64,000 nucleotides of DNA from Bacteroidota bacterium. GTDB taxonomy: Bacteria; Bacteroidota; Bacteroidia; Chitinophagales; Chitinophagaceae. The translations under genes were made by a program, and so were the position numbers. This document shows, piece by piece, positions 36,431 through 45,766 of the stretch. Every line of letters begins with the position of its first letter. Position 1 is the first letter of the stretch. The stretch lies in assembly GCA_947460595.1 (NCBI GenBank), contig CANHGS010000009.1, positions 1 to 64,000 on the forward strand. Direction: 5' to 3'. The notes under the pieces are model-generated. The model saw nothing but the letters and a program-made list of their open reading frames with translations, had not been told where the DNA came from and ran no database searches.

Positions 36431-37690
36431 TTATTTTCCTCTAATGATAACAACAGGGTCAATCTTACTTGCTTTGCGCGATGGGAAATAGCCTGCCATA
36501 TAAGTAGTAACAAGTGAGAAAACACCCCCAATCATATAAAAACTTGGATTGTAATTAATGGGATAGGTTTTGACCGTTGGAAGCGATGCTGTATTAAAAG
36601 GAATTTGGTCAATAAGGGCAGATAAACCAAAGCCAAATAATAAGCCAAGTATTCCGCCAAAAATGCCAATACTCAAAGCGATGCTGATAAATATTTTGTT
36701 TACATCTGTTCCCGAAAAACCAGTTGCCTTAAGTATGGCAATAGAATCCATTTTTTCATAAATCATCATGTTCAGGATATTGTAAATACCAAATCCTGCA
36801 ACAATTAAAAGTGTTACGCCCACTGCATAAGAAATGAGGGTTCTAACAGAACTTCCCGTTTCAAATTGAGAATTAGCGGTTTGAATGTCTATGGCTTCTA
36901 TATGAAACTTGTCATGATATTCTTTGGCCATATTGGGTGCTTGTAAAATATCATTTAGCTTCACCTGTATGTCAGTAATATATCCTGTAGATTCTCCCAA
37001 TAATTTTTGAGTAGTATTCAAATTGGCATAACTCTGTACTTTGTCAATTTCACTAATACCCGATTCAAAATAGCCCACTACTTTTAATTGAAAACGCTCA
37101 CCCTTGCTCGTTGTTACTTGTATGATATCACCAATGGCTGCCATCATTTTTTCTGCGGCTCCTTTTCCTAATACAATACTGTTTGGGGTATTCTTTAAAT
37201 CTATGTAATTACCGGAGGTAACATAAGTGCTAAAAAAGAATAACCTATTTTCTTCTTCCACATCAATTCCATTGATTACGCCTGTAAGGTCAACAGAACC
37301 TATATTGTAAAAAACCTGAGCAGTTATTTTTGGAGCAATACCTAATACCCTACTATCTTTTTTTAAAGCGTCTATTATAGAACCACTATTGTGAATTTGT
37401 AATAGCTTGTCTTTTGGTTTTATGGATCGGACAAAATTGTGGTGATTTTTATAGGCCGGATACAAATCAATTGGCTGTTGTTCACTGGCCTCAATCTCAT
37501 TGTACAAAAGAATATGCGGCGTCCTGTTTAGAATAAGTCCGTCTAACATATCGTTTAAACCAGACATAAAACCAAGTAGGGTAATAAACATGGTAATCCC
37601 GAATGTAACGCCAATAGCGGCCACTAAGGTCTGCTTCCACCTGGCCAGCAAGAGTGACCTTGATACATCAGCTATGAGTTTGAAATTCAT
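36431..37690 (-). CDS. FtsX-like ABC permease (MacB/LolC type)
   Basis: 419 aa. One N-terminal membrane helix (~22-45), a large extracytoplasmic domain (~50-285) with GIAPKITAQVF and GKGAAEKMMAAIGD, then three C-terminal helices around VGVTLLIVAGFGIYNILNMM, LSIGIFGGILGLLFGFGLSALI and the last ~380-405. It ends with the family's cytoplasmic KASKIDPVVIIRGK. The ATP-binding domain is a separate gene, unlike E. coli MacB. Its start overlaps the adaptor stop by ATGA. Confidence 0.92.
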   Translation of the reverse strand: MNFKLIADVSRSLLLARWKQTLVAAIGVTFGITMFITLLGFMSGLNDMLDGLILNRTPHILLYNEIEASEQQPIDLYPAYKNHHNFVRSIKPKDKLLQIHNSGSIIDALKKDSRVLGIAPKITAQVFYNIGSVDLTGVINGIDVEEENRLFFFSTYVTSGNYIDLKNTPNSIVLGKGAAEKMMAAIGDIIQVTTSKGERFQLKVVGYFESGISEIDKVQSYANLNTTQKLLGESTGYITDIQVKLNDILQAPNMAKEYHDKFHIEAIDIQTANSQFETGSSVRTLISYAVGVTLLIVAGFGIYNILNMMIYEKMDSIAILKATGFSGTDVNKIFISIALSIGIFGGILGLLFGFGLSALIDQIPFNTASLPTVKTYPINYNPSFYMIGGVFSLVTTYMAGYFPSRKASKIDPVVIIRGK

Positions 37691-38766
37691 TGTGCTGGTT
37701 TTATCAATTCGTCTTTTGCGTTGAGACCTGAAAGCACTTCAATACTATTGTAATCTTTGAGCCCAGTTTTGATAATTTGTTTATTGCCATTGGCTTTTAA
37801 TACAGTGCTATCATTGACCAAATAATTTCTAGGAATCAACAATACATTGTCCTTGGTACGCAGCACAATACTTGCTTCAAAACTAATATTGGGATAGAGT
37901 TTTGGAGGTACTTGTTTAAATTCAGCTTCCACCATAAAGCTTTTACTACGCTCATTCATGATAGGATTAATTTTTGTCACCGTAGCTTCAAAGACCTGTC
38001 CCTTATAACTTTCTAAGCTTACTAATACGGGCAATCCTTTTTTGATTTGAATAATATCAAATTCATCTACCTGCATTTCTAAGATAAAATTTCTAGCATC
38101 TCCAATAATTGCCAATGGACTTTGTGTTCCTGCAATTTCTCCCTTTACCTTACTCAAACTATAGATAACACCACTGATCTCACTTCTAATGGTAAAGTCA
38201 TTTTCTAGTTTTGAATTGATCTGTAATATTTTTTTTGATTGATTAGAACTAAAGTCTAGTTGTTTTTTCAGGTCTTCATATTTCAATATCGCCGCGCTGT
38301 ACTGGTCTCTAGAACTTTTAAATGCTAGTTCACGTTGGTCGAGTTCGTTTTTTGTGCCAATCTGTTCTTTCCATAAAGCAGCTTGTCTGCTAAACAACAA
38401 AGAATCATTCCTCATTTTATATCGGGCTTGGTCAATCAGTAATTTTGCATCATTGAGTTTACCTTGGTTATTATTAAAGTCAGAGAATCTGGCGCTTAAT
38501 GCAGCATTCTCCTTGTTCAGTTGTTGTGTTTCATTTGAAATGGCAAATAAGGGGTCACCTTTTTTAACCGTATCACCTTCCGAGACATAAACGGTTTCAA
38601 TAATTCCATTCACCGTTGAAAAGGCTTGGTATTGGTTTTTGCTTTTAATAAGACCAGAAGCATAAATGGATTCGGTAATGGAAGCCATTGTTGGGTTAAT
38701 CTTCTCCTCTTTTTTCTTGCAGGAGCAAAATAACACAAACGCTGATAAAACAATAATTCTGAACAT
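37687..38766 (-). CDS. Periplasmic adaptor (HlyD/MacA-like) lipoprotein
   Basis: 359 aa. Lipobox CSC with Cys16. Barrel-sandwich/lipoyl halves IYASGLIKSKNQYQAFSTVNG...VYVSEGDTVKKGDPLF and FTIRSEISGVIYSLSKVKGE flank a coiled-coil hairpin (~90-185). A beta-barrel with VLVSLESYKGQVFEATVTKI follows. It links the permease to an outer-membrane exit duct; no TolC-like gene is in the operon. First gene of the adaptor-permease-ATPase row, 77 bp after the upstream phosphoesterase gene. Confidence 0.9.
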   Translation of the reverse strand: MFRIIVLSAFVLFCSCKKKEEKINPTMASITESIYASGLIKSKNQYQAFSTVNGIIETVYVSEGDTVKKGDPLFAISNETQQLNKENAALSARFSDFNNNQGKLNDAKLLIDQARYKMRNDSLLFSRQAALWKEQIGTKNELDQRELAFKSSRDQYSAAILKYEDLKKQLDFSSNQSKKILQINSKLENDFTIRSEISGVIYSLSKVKGEIAGTQSPLAIIGDARNFILEMQVDEFDIIQIKKGLPVLVSLESYKGQVFEATVTKINPIMNERSKSFMVEAEFKQVPPKLYPNISFEASIVLRTKDNVLLIPRNYLVNDSTVLKANGNKQIIKTGLKDYNSIEVLSGLNAKDELIKPAQ

Positions 38767-38843
38767 GTTAGCGGTATATTAGAAGCAATTTACCACTATT
38801 TGCGCCCAGAAACCATGATGAAAGTTGGTTTATCCAAACTAGC

Positions 38844-41800
38844 CTATTTCTTCTTTGGATAAGGTTGGTTGCCCTTGGCATAAAACCAAAGAATTCGATT
38901 CATTTCATCGTCTTCTCCACCGTCCACTTCATCATACACTTCGTTCTGTGATTGAAGGGCAAAACGTTTGGCTTTGCCACTCAGTGCATTCAAGGGTTTA
39001 TTCATTTCATTCAATGGAATATTATTAGCCAAATGCGTAAAGCTGTCGCTTTTTTTATTAGGTTGAAAACAGGCGGTCATGAGTCTGGCACTGGCGTCCA
39101 TGCTATTCATGGGTGGAATACCCAAAATCTGTTCCATGGTCCTGAGCATGGATACCTGATTATAATGTGTGCTATTTAAATCGCCGGTGCTATAGGCACT
39201 TGCTACTAGACCAACCGTTCTATAAGCAGAGATATGATCCCATCCACCTTGTGAATCGTCTTGGGTAATAAATACTACGGTACTATCCCAATACTTGCTC
39301 TTACTCATGTGTTCCATGATCCTGCCCAACGCCAAATCATTGTCTGCTACCATGGCATTGGGGGTTGGAAAATCAGGTGAGGTTCCTGAACTATGGTCAT
39401 TGGGCAAGGAAAGCACCATTAAATTGGGAAGACTATCTCCCGCAGCATATTGATCCCATTCTTTGATAAAAATATCTGCGCGCAATTGATCTGTAAACGC
39501 AATATTATCACAGTCTGGAAACTGCGGAGAAATAATGGGTTTGAGTCTGGCAATGGTGCTCACATTATACCAATCTGGTTTGACCCCATTTTGATAATCG
39601 GCATAAAGATTTGACCATTTCTTTTTTCTGTCATAAACTGTTTTGCAAGCTTCTCCAAATACTCTCACGGTTTTACCATGATCCAATGCATGGTTCCAAA
39701 TAAAGCCGGATGGATTGTATACCATTGCGTCTTCTTGTCTATGCGGATAACTTCTAAACCAAGCACGCACATTTTTTTCTACATAGTCAGAGACAATGCC
39801 AGCATCGGTCCATTGGTGGCCTTCGGCCGATGATTTTCCTGAAGCATAGTATTGATCCATCCAACCATACTGATTGGCCATGGCGTGTATATTGGGTGTA
39901 ATACGTTTTCCAAAAATGGTGAGACTACTATCATTGTTTCCCTTTGGCATATCACCAAAAACCTGGTCATAGGTTTTATTTTCTTTGATAATATAGATCA
40001 CGTGTTTGAATACCGATGGCTCTCCGGTTCTCTCTGGAACAGGAATAGGAGTTCTATTGGGTCTTGGTGCAAGCTCCTGTTGTTGTACCCTGTTCAATAA
40101 ATTGAGTTGTGCTACTTCTTGGGTATATTTTTCTAAGAGTAATTTATCAGGCAGGGGGATCAAACTTACTGATGCCAACTGTTGGTGTATGCTTCTTGCT
40201 TTTTTGTTTTGATCAACCACATTGGCTCCATTGGATTCCAAGTTGGTGACGATTAATTTATCCTTGGTTAACAACAATCCACCCGGAAATGCTTCTGTTG
40301 GAATATAACCCATGATCTGTGTTTTACCCTTGCCATTGCTTGCAGATAATTTGCCCAATTGAACAACTGCAATGGCATTATCTAATCCATTGGCCACATA
40401 TAATTGGTGACGTGTTTCATCAATGGTTAGTGCATTGGGCGTACTACCCAATAATTGTTTGCTGCCACGCATCAAACCCACGGGAATGGTTTCTACCAAT
40501 TGTTGGTTCTTGGTTTGAATCACAGAAACTTCATCGCTGGAACCATTGGCTACATAAACCAGTTTCTCATCAGCAGATGCAAGTATGGCATTGGGGTGAA
40601 GACCCACCCTGATTTCTTTGATCAATTTTCCAGATACTGCTTCAATGACAGAAACAGTTCCATTTTGAGTAGCACCCGTTCTAGGGTCCGTGTAAGCAAA
40701 GCCCCAAGGAACACCGGCTCTTTCTCTTAAACTATCTGTTGCATTTTCTCCGGCCCAATTACTTACATACAATGCTTGGTTAGCAAAGGCTACGCCATAA
40801 GGGGCAACACCAGTGGCAGATTCCCAAAGGATTTGTTTGTCTGAGAAACGAATTTTCACCAAGCGATTGTTCCCATTGAGCACTACATATAAAAATAGTT
40901 CTTGGTTTTCAGGAACAATCGCAATGCCATTTGGTAAAGGATTGCTAGCAGGTGCTTGTTTATTAAAATTAATACTGCTTATATTTTTGAATCCATTGTT
41001 CCATTCTGCCAACATCAAGGAACCAATGCCACTACTATTGTCTGCGGCTCCCCAGGCAATCATGGTTTTACCTTGATGCTGAAAACTTCTAATCCCGCTA
41101 TAGACACTCATATGTTTTTTGAAGAGGGCATTGTCTGTATATGACCATCGTTCTACAATAGAATTGGTTTGGGCATCCATGGCCAAAAGACCATACCTGT
41201 CTTCTACTACAAATAATCCGGCATCATTTAAAGCAGCGGCATCCAAAGCGTGATTTTCTAGTTCAGTTTTTCCAAAACGAACTACATCTCCAGCAGATTG
41301 AATGATCCGGTTATAGGGTAAGAGTTGCTGTGCTTTATTTGACTTAACCAAAAAATCAGAGAGACCAATAATATGATCTGTATTTATATAGTCCAGACCC
41401 CAATCCATCATTTTTTTCCATGTTGCGGTATCATCCGCGGCACCCCAGAACCTTGTAGGTTTACCTGCAGCCTTGGCTTTTGCTAAAACGGCTTGAATCT
41501 TGGCTTGCTCAGCCTCGGTAAACTGCAAGGGGAATTTTGCTTTTACATAAGTGCCAAAATCATCGCTGAGCAAAGCGGTTTTATTCAAAGCATCCTCGCT
41601 ATATGTTTGACTCAACCTACCATCAAACCAAATATAGGCGGGGTAATTTTTCCATTTCTCTTCAGAAGGTCTGTTACCAGAAATAACCAGTTTCAAATTT
41701 TTGCAATTAGTAAGACTGGGATATTGTTTTAGTAAATCAACCAAAGCAACCAGCGTGGGTTCAGCTGCAGTTTTAACATCAATCAACAATTGTAAACCTT

Positions 41801-42113
41801 GTTGATTGTAATATACCTGACCAGCATTTTTTTGAATGGCAGTAGCCAAGGGTTTTAAATAAAGTTCTTCTAAACTGCGGGTCTCAGTGAGACTCTTGTT
41901 ATCATGACCCACTAAGATTTTTCCATTTACCAAATGTATATCTGCTTCAATGGAACCAAACTGTTCTTGATAAGCCAAGAAAAAGGGTTGGGCCTGTTCA
42001 TAGTCGTTATGGCTATGGGCTTGTTTTGTAGAATAGGCATTATGCTGCGCCTGAACTTGGTTGAACAACAAGACAAATACCAAACATAATATGGAAAGGG
42101 ATCGTGTATTCAT
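38844..42113 (-). CDS. Three-module secreted phosphoesterase (PI-PLC/GDPD-like + propeller + alkaline-phosphatase-fold)
   Basis: 1089 aa. Signal peptide ends VQAQ (~23). Module 1 (~30-265) has AHSHNDYEQAQPF, SIEADIHLVNGKILVGHD and a TIM-barrel end NTDHIIGL, matching the AIM6-like branch of the PI-PLC/glycerophosphodiester phosphodiesterase superfamily. Module 2 (~290-650) is a YVTN-type beta-propeller (VAPYGVAFANQALYVSNWAG, NAILASADEKLVYVANGSSD). Module 3 (~702-1040) has HVIYIIKENKTYDQVFGDMP, PNIHAMANQYGWMDQYYASG, LPNDHSSG and ITQDDSQGGWDHIS, fitting the phosphoesterase family with an alkaline-phosphatase-like fold. Such a protein could cut two successive phosphodiester or monoester bonds. 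Confidence 0.85.
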   Translation of the reverse strand: MNTRSLSILCLVFVLLFNQVQAQHNAYSTKQAHSHNDYEQAQPFFLAYQEQFGSIEADIHLVNGKILVGHDNKSLTETRSLEELYLKPLATAIQKNAGQVYYNQQGLQLLIDVKTAAEPTLVALVDLLKQYPSLTNCKNLKLVISGNRPSEEKWKNYPAYIWFDGRLSQTYSEDALNKTALLSDDFGTYVKAKFPLQFTEAEQAKIQAVLAKAKAAGKPTRFWGAADDTATWKKMMDWGLDYINTDHIIGLSDFLVKSNKAQQLLPYNRIIQSAGDVVRFGKTELENHALDAAALNDAGLFVVEDRYGLLAMDAQTNSIVERWSYTDNALFKKHMSVYSGIRSFQHQGKTMIAWGAADNSSGIGSLMLAEWNNGFKNISSINFNKQAPASNPLPNGIAIVPENQELFLYVVLNGNNRLVKIRFSDKQILWESATGVAPYGVAFANQALYVSNWAGENATDSLRERAGVPWGFAYTDPRTGATQNGTVSVIEAVSGKLIKEIRVGLHPNAILASADEKLVYVANGSSDEVSVIQTKNQQLVETIPVGLMRGSKQLLGSTPNALTIDETRHQLYVANGLDNAIAVVQLGKLSASNGKGKTQIMGYIPTEAFPGGLLLTKDKLIVTNLESNGANVVDQNKKARSIHQQLASVSLIPLPDKLLLEKYTQEVAQLNLLNRVQQQELAPRPNRTPIPVPERTGEPSVFKHVIYIIKENKTYDQVFGDMPKGNNDSSLTIFGKRITPNIHAMANQYGWMDQYYASGKSSAEGHQWTDAGIVSDYVEKNVRAWFRSYPHRQEDAMVYNPSGFIWNHALDHGKTVRVFGEACKTVYDRKKKWSNLYADYQNGVKPDWYNVSTIARLKPIISPQFPDCDNIAFTDQLRADIFIKEWDQYAAGDSLPNLMVLSLPNDHSSGTSPDFPTPNAMVADNDLALGRIMEHMSKSKYWDSTVVFITQDDSQGGWDHISAYRTVGLVASAYSTGDLNSTHYNQVSMLRTMEQILGIPPMNSMDASARLMTACFQPNKKSDSFTHLANNIPLNEMNKPLNALSGKAKRFALQSQNEVYDEVDGGEDDEMNRILWFYAKGNQPYPKKK

Positions 42114-42237
42114 ACTGTAAATTCGGTCAATTTTTCTATTTTCAGTAGAGACACGTTGAACATTAATTTTATAGTAACATGCTATTAATCTTTTTTAGTA
42201 AACGGATTTGAACAACTAAGTATAAATGGGTATGTCA

Positions 42238-44139
42238 TTATCTTATCCCAATCTCCGCAACCGTTGGTGCAGAACCATCAATAGTATGCTTTGCCGTTAT
42301 GCGCAAATACCTTGCTTGTGTAGGGTTTTTTAATACGGTGGATTGTTGAACAGGGTTATTGGCAATATTGGAGAATTCACCTTGGGCAGCAATGCTAAAA
42401 TTTTCTCCATCCAAACTGGTTTCATACAAGTATTGGTCTACCAAACCCGTTTTCAAACCATCTTGTCTTGGTAAAAAATCAATGATAGAAATAGTCTGGT
42501 TTTTTTGAAAGTCAATAAGCAAGTGTTCTCTTTTTGGGTCTCCCACATAGGTCCAAGTGGCAGGATTACCATCAATGGCCGCCGAATCCTGAGCGGGTAA
42601 AAGCTTCCAAGATTTTTTGGCATTGGCCATGGCCGCTAAATTAGCTTTTTCGTTTTCTACCAATACAGCTGCTGGTTCTGCATAGAGTGCAAAATCGCTC
42701 AATGTAATGCTAACAGGAGATTCTAGAATGCGTAAGCGGAGTTTTTGAGCCTCCACCATTTTAGGTAAACGAATCAATCTATTACCCCCAATGCTGGTGG
42801 CGGTTGCAATTTCATTCCAACCCTTGTCATTCCAAATATCAACAGCTACTGCTTCAATACGTTGACCCAGCTTGATGTTCTCGCGCAAGCGAATCACATT
42901 GAACTTACTTGGTAAACGAAGGTTGATTTCTAAACTAGCTGTGGTTACATGATCATCCGTGGCCCAATAACTATATCGGTCGTTATCGGTTAAATGATTC
43001 ACGGTATACAAGCTGCTATTAGCCCTAGTGTTGCTGGCGGTAATCTTGGCACCATGGGCTAAATTGGTGGCAAATGTTGCACGTAAAATATCGCCAAAGG
43101 CCTTCATATTCGCAATATCATCTGGGTGCAATTCACCACTAGGCATGGGTGCAATTCCTAAATCAAGCGAAGCCCCACGTCCCACACTTTTATAATATAG
43201 ATTCAATAATTGTATAGGTGTTTTTGTTCTGCCGTCTTGTTCTGGATGATAGAACCAGCCTGGTCTTAAGGGCACATCACATTCTGCGGGAATCCAAAAT
43301 GCGCCATTTCTAGTGCCTACTGGAAGTATCTCTTCTTTTACAAATCCGGGAGAAGATTTTTTGCCAGGAACAGGACTTTGAGGGGTAAATGTGGCCCATG
43401 AAGTTGTGCCCGCTTCGCCCCTTTCATTGCCTACCCAACGAATATCGGGTCCAATATCACTAAAAGCAACCGCCATAGGTTGTTTGCTTCTAACCATACC
43501 CCAGATTTTATCAAAGTCATAGTAGTCTGACGCGTTAATAGACCTTTTTTCTTTGGCGCCACCATAATAACCATCGCCCCCGTTGGCGCCATCAAAGAAC
43601 ACAGTATAGAGTTTTCCGTAATTGGTATAGAGCTCTTCCAACTGTGGATGGTACACATTGTTTACGTATTCAGGTTTGCTATAATTGGGATTATTCCTAT
43701 CCCAGGGAGAGCAGTATACACCAAAAGCCAGTCCTGCTTTTTTAGAAGCATCCATCATTTCTTTGACCAAGTCTCCTTTGCCACCCCTAAAAGGAGAAGC
43801 ACTAATATTATAAGGCGTAGTCTTAGTGGGCCAGAGTGCAAACCCGTCATGGTGTTTGGCTACCAAGGTCAAACCCTTGAAGCCACCGGCTTTTATGGCA
43901 GCATAAATTTTGTCTGCATTAAAATTACTGGGATTAAATATGTCTGGATCTGCGTCTCCAAATCCCCATTCTTTGTTTTGAAAAGTAGTAGGGGTAAAAT
44001 GCATGATCACATACATTTCCATTTCCTGCCAATGCAATTGTCTCTGCGTTGGTAAAACACCATAAGGCTTTGGTGCGCTTTGCGCGATGGCTGTTGCAGC
44101 AAATAGGCAACAGCATATGGTAACAATAAATCTATTCAT
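42238..44139 (-). CDS. Alpha-L-fucosidase, GH29, with discoidin-like C-terminal modules
   Basis: 633 aa. Signal peptide ends AIAQ (20). GH29 core to ~350: MHFTPTTF, LVAKHHDGFALWPTK (92-106), and LYTVFFDGANG with Asp183 as the likely nucleophile. It belongs to the broader-specificity GH29 type rather than that of the enzyme at 3268. A first F5/8C (discoidin/CBM32-like) domain covers ~360-490 and a second ~500-633, which would bind galactose-type or fucosylated glycans. Same-strand neighbours are the CLC gene upstream and the three-module phosphoesterase downstream. Confidence 0.9.
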   Translation of the reverse strand: MNRFIVTICCCLFAATAIAQSAPKPYGVLPTQRQLHWQEMEMYVIMHFTPTTFQNKEWGFGDADPDIFNPSNFNADKIYAAIKAGGFKGLTLVAKHHDGFALWPTKTTPYNISASPFRGGKGDLVKEMMDASKKAGLAFGVYCSPWDRNNPNYSKPEYVNNVYHPQLEELYTNYGKLYTVFFDGANGGDGYYGGAKEKRSINASDYYDFDKIWGMVRSKQPMAVAFSDIGPDIRWVGNERGEAGTTSWATFTPQSPVPGKKSSPGFVKEEILPVGTRNGAFWIPAECDVPLRPGWFYHPEQDGRTKTPIQLLNLYYKSVGRGASLDLGIAPMPSGELHPDDIANMKAFGDILRATFATNLAHGAKITASNTRANSSLYTVNHLTDNDRYSYWATDDHVTTASLEINLRLPSKFNVIRLRENIKLGQRIEAVAVDIWNDKGWNEIATATSIGGNRLIRLPKMVEAQKLRLRILESPVSITLSDFALYAEPAAVLVENEKANLAAMANAKKSWKLLPAQDSAAIDGNPATWTYVGDPKREHLLIDFQKNQTISIIDFLPRQDGLKTGLVDQYLYETSLDGENFSIAAQGEFSNIANNPVQQSTVLKNPTQARYLRITAKHTIDGSAPTVAEIGIR

Positions 44140-44166
44140 AACAAGGATTGGTGCGTAAAATAGTAA

Positions 44167-45498
44167 CTATTTTCCTTTTAAGTGTTTCCAGATTTTTTGC
44201 AGGCTATTGTACGGGTGCTCACTAACCCTTTTACCGCTATTACCCACTCTTTGTGTGGGATAAATACTTGAATAGCCACTGGTAAAACGCGCTATTAAGC
44301 AGGCTACAAAAAAATACAGTACAAAATCAGTTCCAAATAGCTCACAACCCATAATAGTGCAAGCAAATAAGGTATTGGTAGCACCAGCAAATACAGCAAT
44401 AAATCCAATGGCGGCAAATAAATCGGTTGGGGCGCCCATTATCCAAGCAAGGGTATTACCCAGGGTTGCACCAATAAAAAACATAGGCGTTACTTCGCCC
44501 CCCTTAAAACCTGTTCCCAAGGTAATGGCAGTGAACAATAATTTCCAAAACCAAGAAAATGGGTGCAGGTTGGCTGTTTTAAAAGCATTGACAATAGAAA
44601 CAGCATTGTCATCTTTAGCAACTACACCAAGTCCCAGATAATCTTGGGTATTCAACAAATAACTCATCCCAATCACTAAGGAGCCACCTACAATGGGGAT
44701 CAACCATTTAATAGAAATGAATTTATTCACTAAGGTTTTTACTTGAATATGTGCTTCTACAAAAAGGAAAGCCACTAATCCAAAACACACTGCCGCAATA
44801 ATGGCTTTACTAAAAAGCAATGGTTCAAAGTGAAAAAATGCACCAAGTTGATTAGGCAATAACTGAATGGAATAAACTGTGTGATGAATTCCCCAGGTTA
44901 GACAAACCAAATGCGCCAGGATGCTGGTAAAATAGCAGGGTAAAAATTCTTTGAATTGAATCTGACCAATGGCTATTACTTCTACTGCAAAAAAAGCGCC
45001 TGCCAATGGCGTACCAAATACGGCCGAAAAACCGGCGGCTATTCCCGTCATTAACAACAAACGTAGATCAACTTGATTAAGACTTAATTTTCTACCCATA
45101 AAAGCTGCCACCCCGCCTCCCATTTGAATAGCCGTTCCCTCTCTTCCAGCAGAACCTCCAAATAAATGGGTGATTAATGTGGTAAACAATACCATCGGGG
45201 CCATTCTTGCTGGCACTTTTATTTGATGATCATGAATAGCATCAATGATTAAACTATTTCCGGCTTCTGCATTTTTACCCAAAAAATGGTAGAGAAAATA
45301 AATGAGCACACCGGCTATTGGCAATAAGTTCAAAAGCCAAGATGTTTTCCACCTTACAATAGTTACTTGGTCTAACAACCAAAGAAACATTGCTACCAGG
45401 CTACCCACTATGACCGCCAAAACGGCTAGTATCAGCACCCACTTAAAAATAGTGAGCACTTGAAATTTGGTTGGATTAATCTTGGTTGAATGAATCAT
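44167..45498 (-). CDS. CLC-family antiporter, CLC-F (fluoride) type
   Basis: 443 aa with about ten hydrophobic segments. The pore motifs are AGNSLII (~75-81) instead of GSGIP, GSAGREGTAIQMGG with the gating Glu, and GGEVTPMFFIGATLGN. This GN(N/S)LI / GREGT / GxxxTP set is that of EriC-F/CLC-F fluoride-proton antiporters rather than chloride channels. It would expel fluoride. I saw no fluoride riboswitch in its leader. The motifs are read by eye and assignment to fluoride is from family knowledge. Confidence 0.8.
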   Translation of the reverse strand: MIHSTKINPTKFQVLTIFKWVLILAVLAVIVGSLVAMFLWLLDQVTIVRWKTSWLLNLLPIAGVLIYFLYHFLGKNAEAGNSLIIDAIHDHQIKVPARMAPMVLFTTLITHLFGGSAGREGTAIQMGGGVAAFMGRKLSLNQVDLRLLLMTGIAAGFSAVFGTPLAGAFFAVEVIAIGQIQFKEFLPCYFTSILAHLVCLTWGIHHTVYSIQLLPNQLGAFFHFEPLLFSKAIIAAVCFGLVAFLFVEAHIQVKTLVNKFISIKWLIPIVGGSLVIGMSYLLNTQDYLGLGVVAKDDNAVSIVNAFKTANLHPFSWFWKLLFTAITLGTGFKGGEVTPMFFIGATLGNTLAWIMGAPTDLFAAIGFIAVFAGATNTLFACTIMGCELFGTDFVLYFFVACLIARFTSGYSSIYPTQRVGNSGKRVSEHPYNSLQKIWKHLKGK

Positions 45499-45766
45499 TC
45501 TTGTTTAATGGATCAACATTTATATCCTGTTGCATGTATACGACGAATGTACCGAATAAATTTTTTTTGACCCTTCACAAACTTAAGACAACCCTTTACA
45601 AATTATTAACCCCTTTTATTGTAAAACTTGGTATAGAACTAAAATAAATACATCCTTTTTGTTATATTCGAACTTGGTTTGTAACTCTCAATAAACTGTT
45701 AGCTGGCAGCAATGCTGTTGGTGCCACTGTAAGCCTATTTTTTTCAATTCTACCAATGATTCATTT
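45499..45766. other. Intergenic region between divergent CLC and rmuC genes
   Basis: 268 bp of AT-rich DNA that must hold both promoters. A TATATTCG sequence about 100 bp upstream of rmuC could be a -7 element, but I find no matching TTTG at the right distance. Nothing else is supported. Confidence 0.4.

Noticed and set aside
35749..36531. Longer ABC ATPase beginning at 36531
   Set aside because: The extra 34 residues overlap the permease gene and do not resemble ABC ATPases; the ATG at 36429 fits.
42199..42212. AAACGGATTTG as a second LacI operator upstream of the three-module phosphoesterase
   Set aside because: Only a half-site matches and the arms are not palindromic.
45499..45766. Fluoride riboswitch upstream of the CLC-F gene
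   Set aside because: No GGNGATGG-like start or pseudoknot partner seen on the minus strand.
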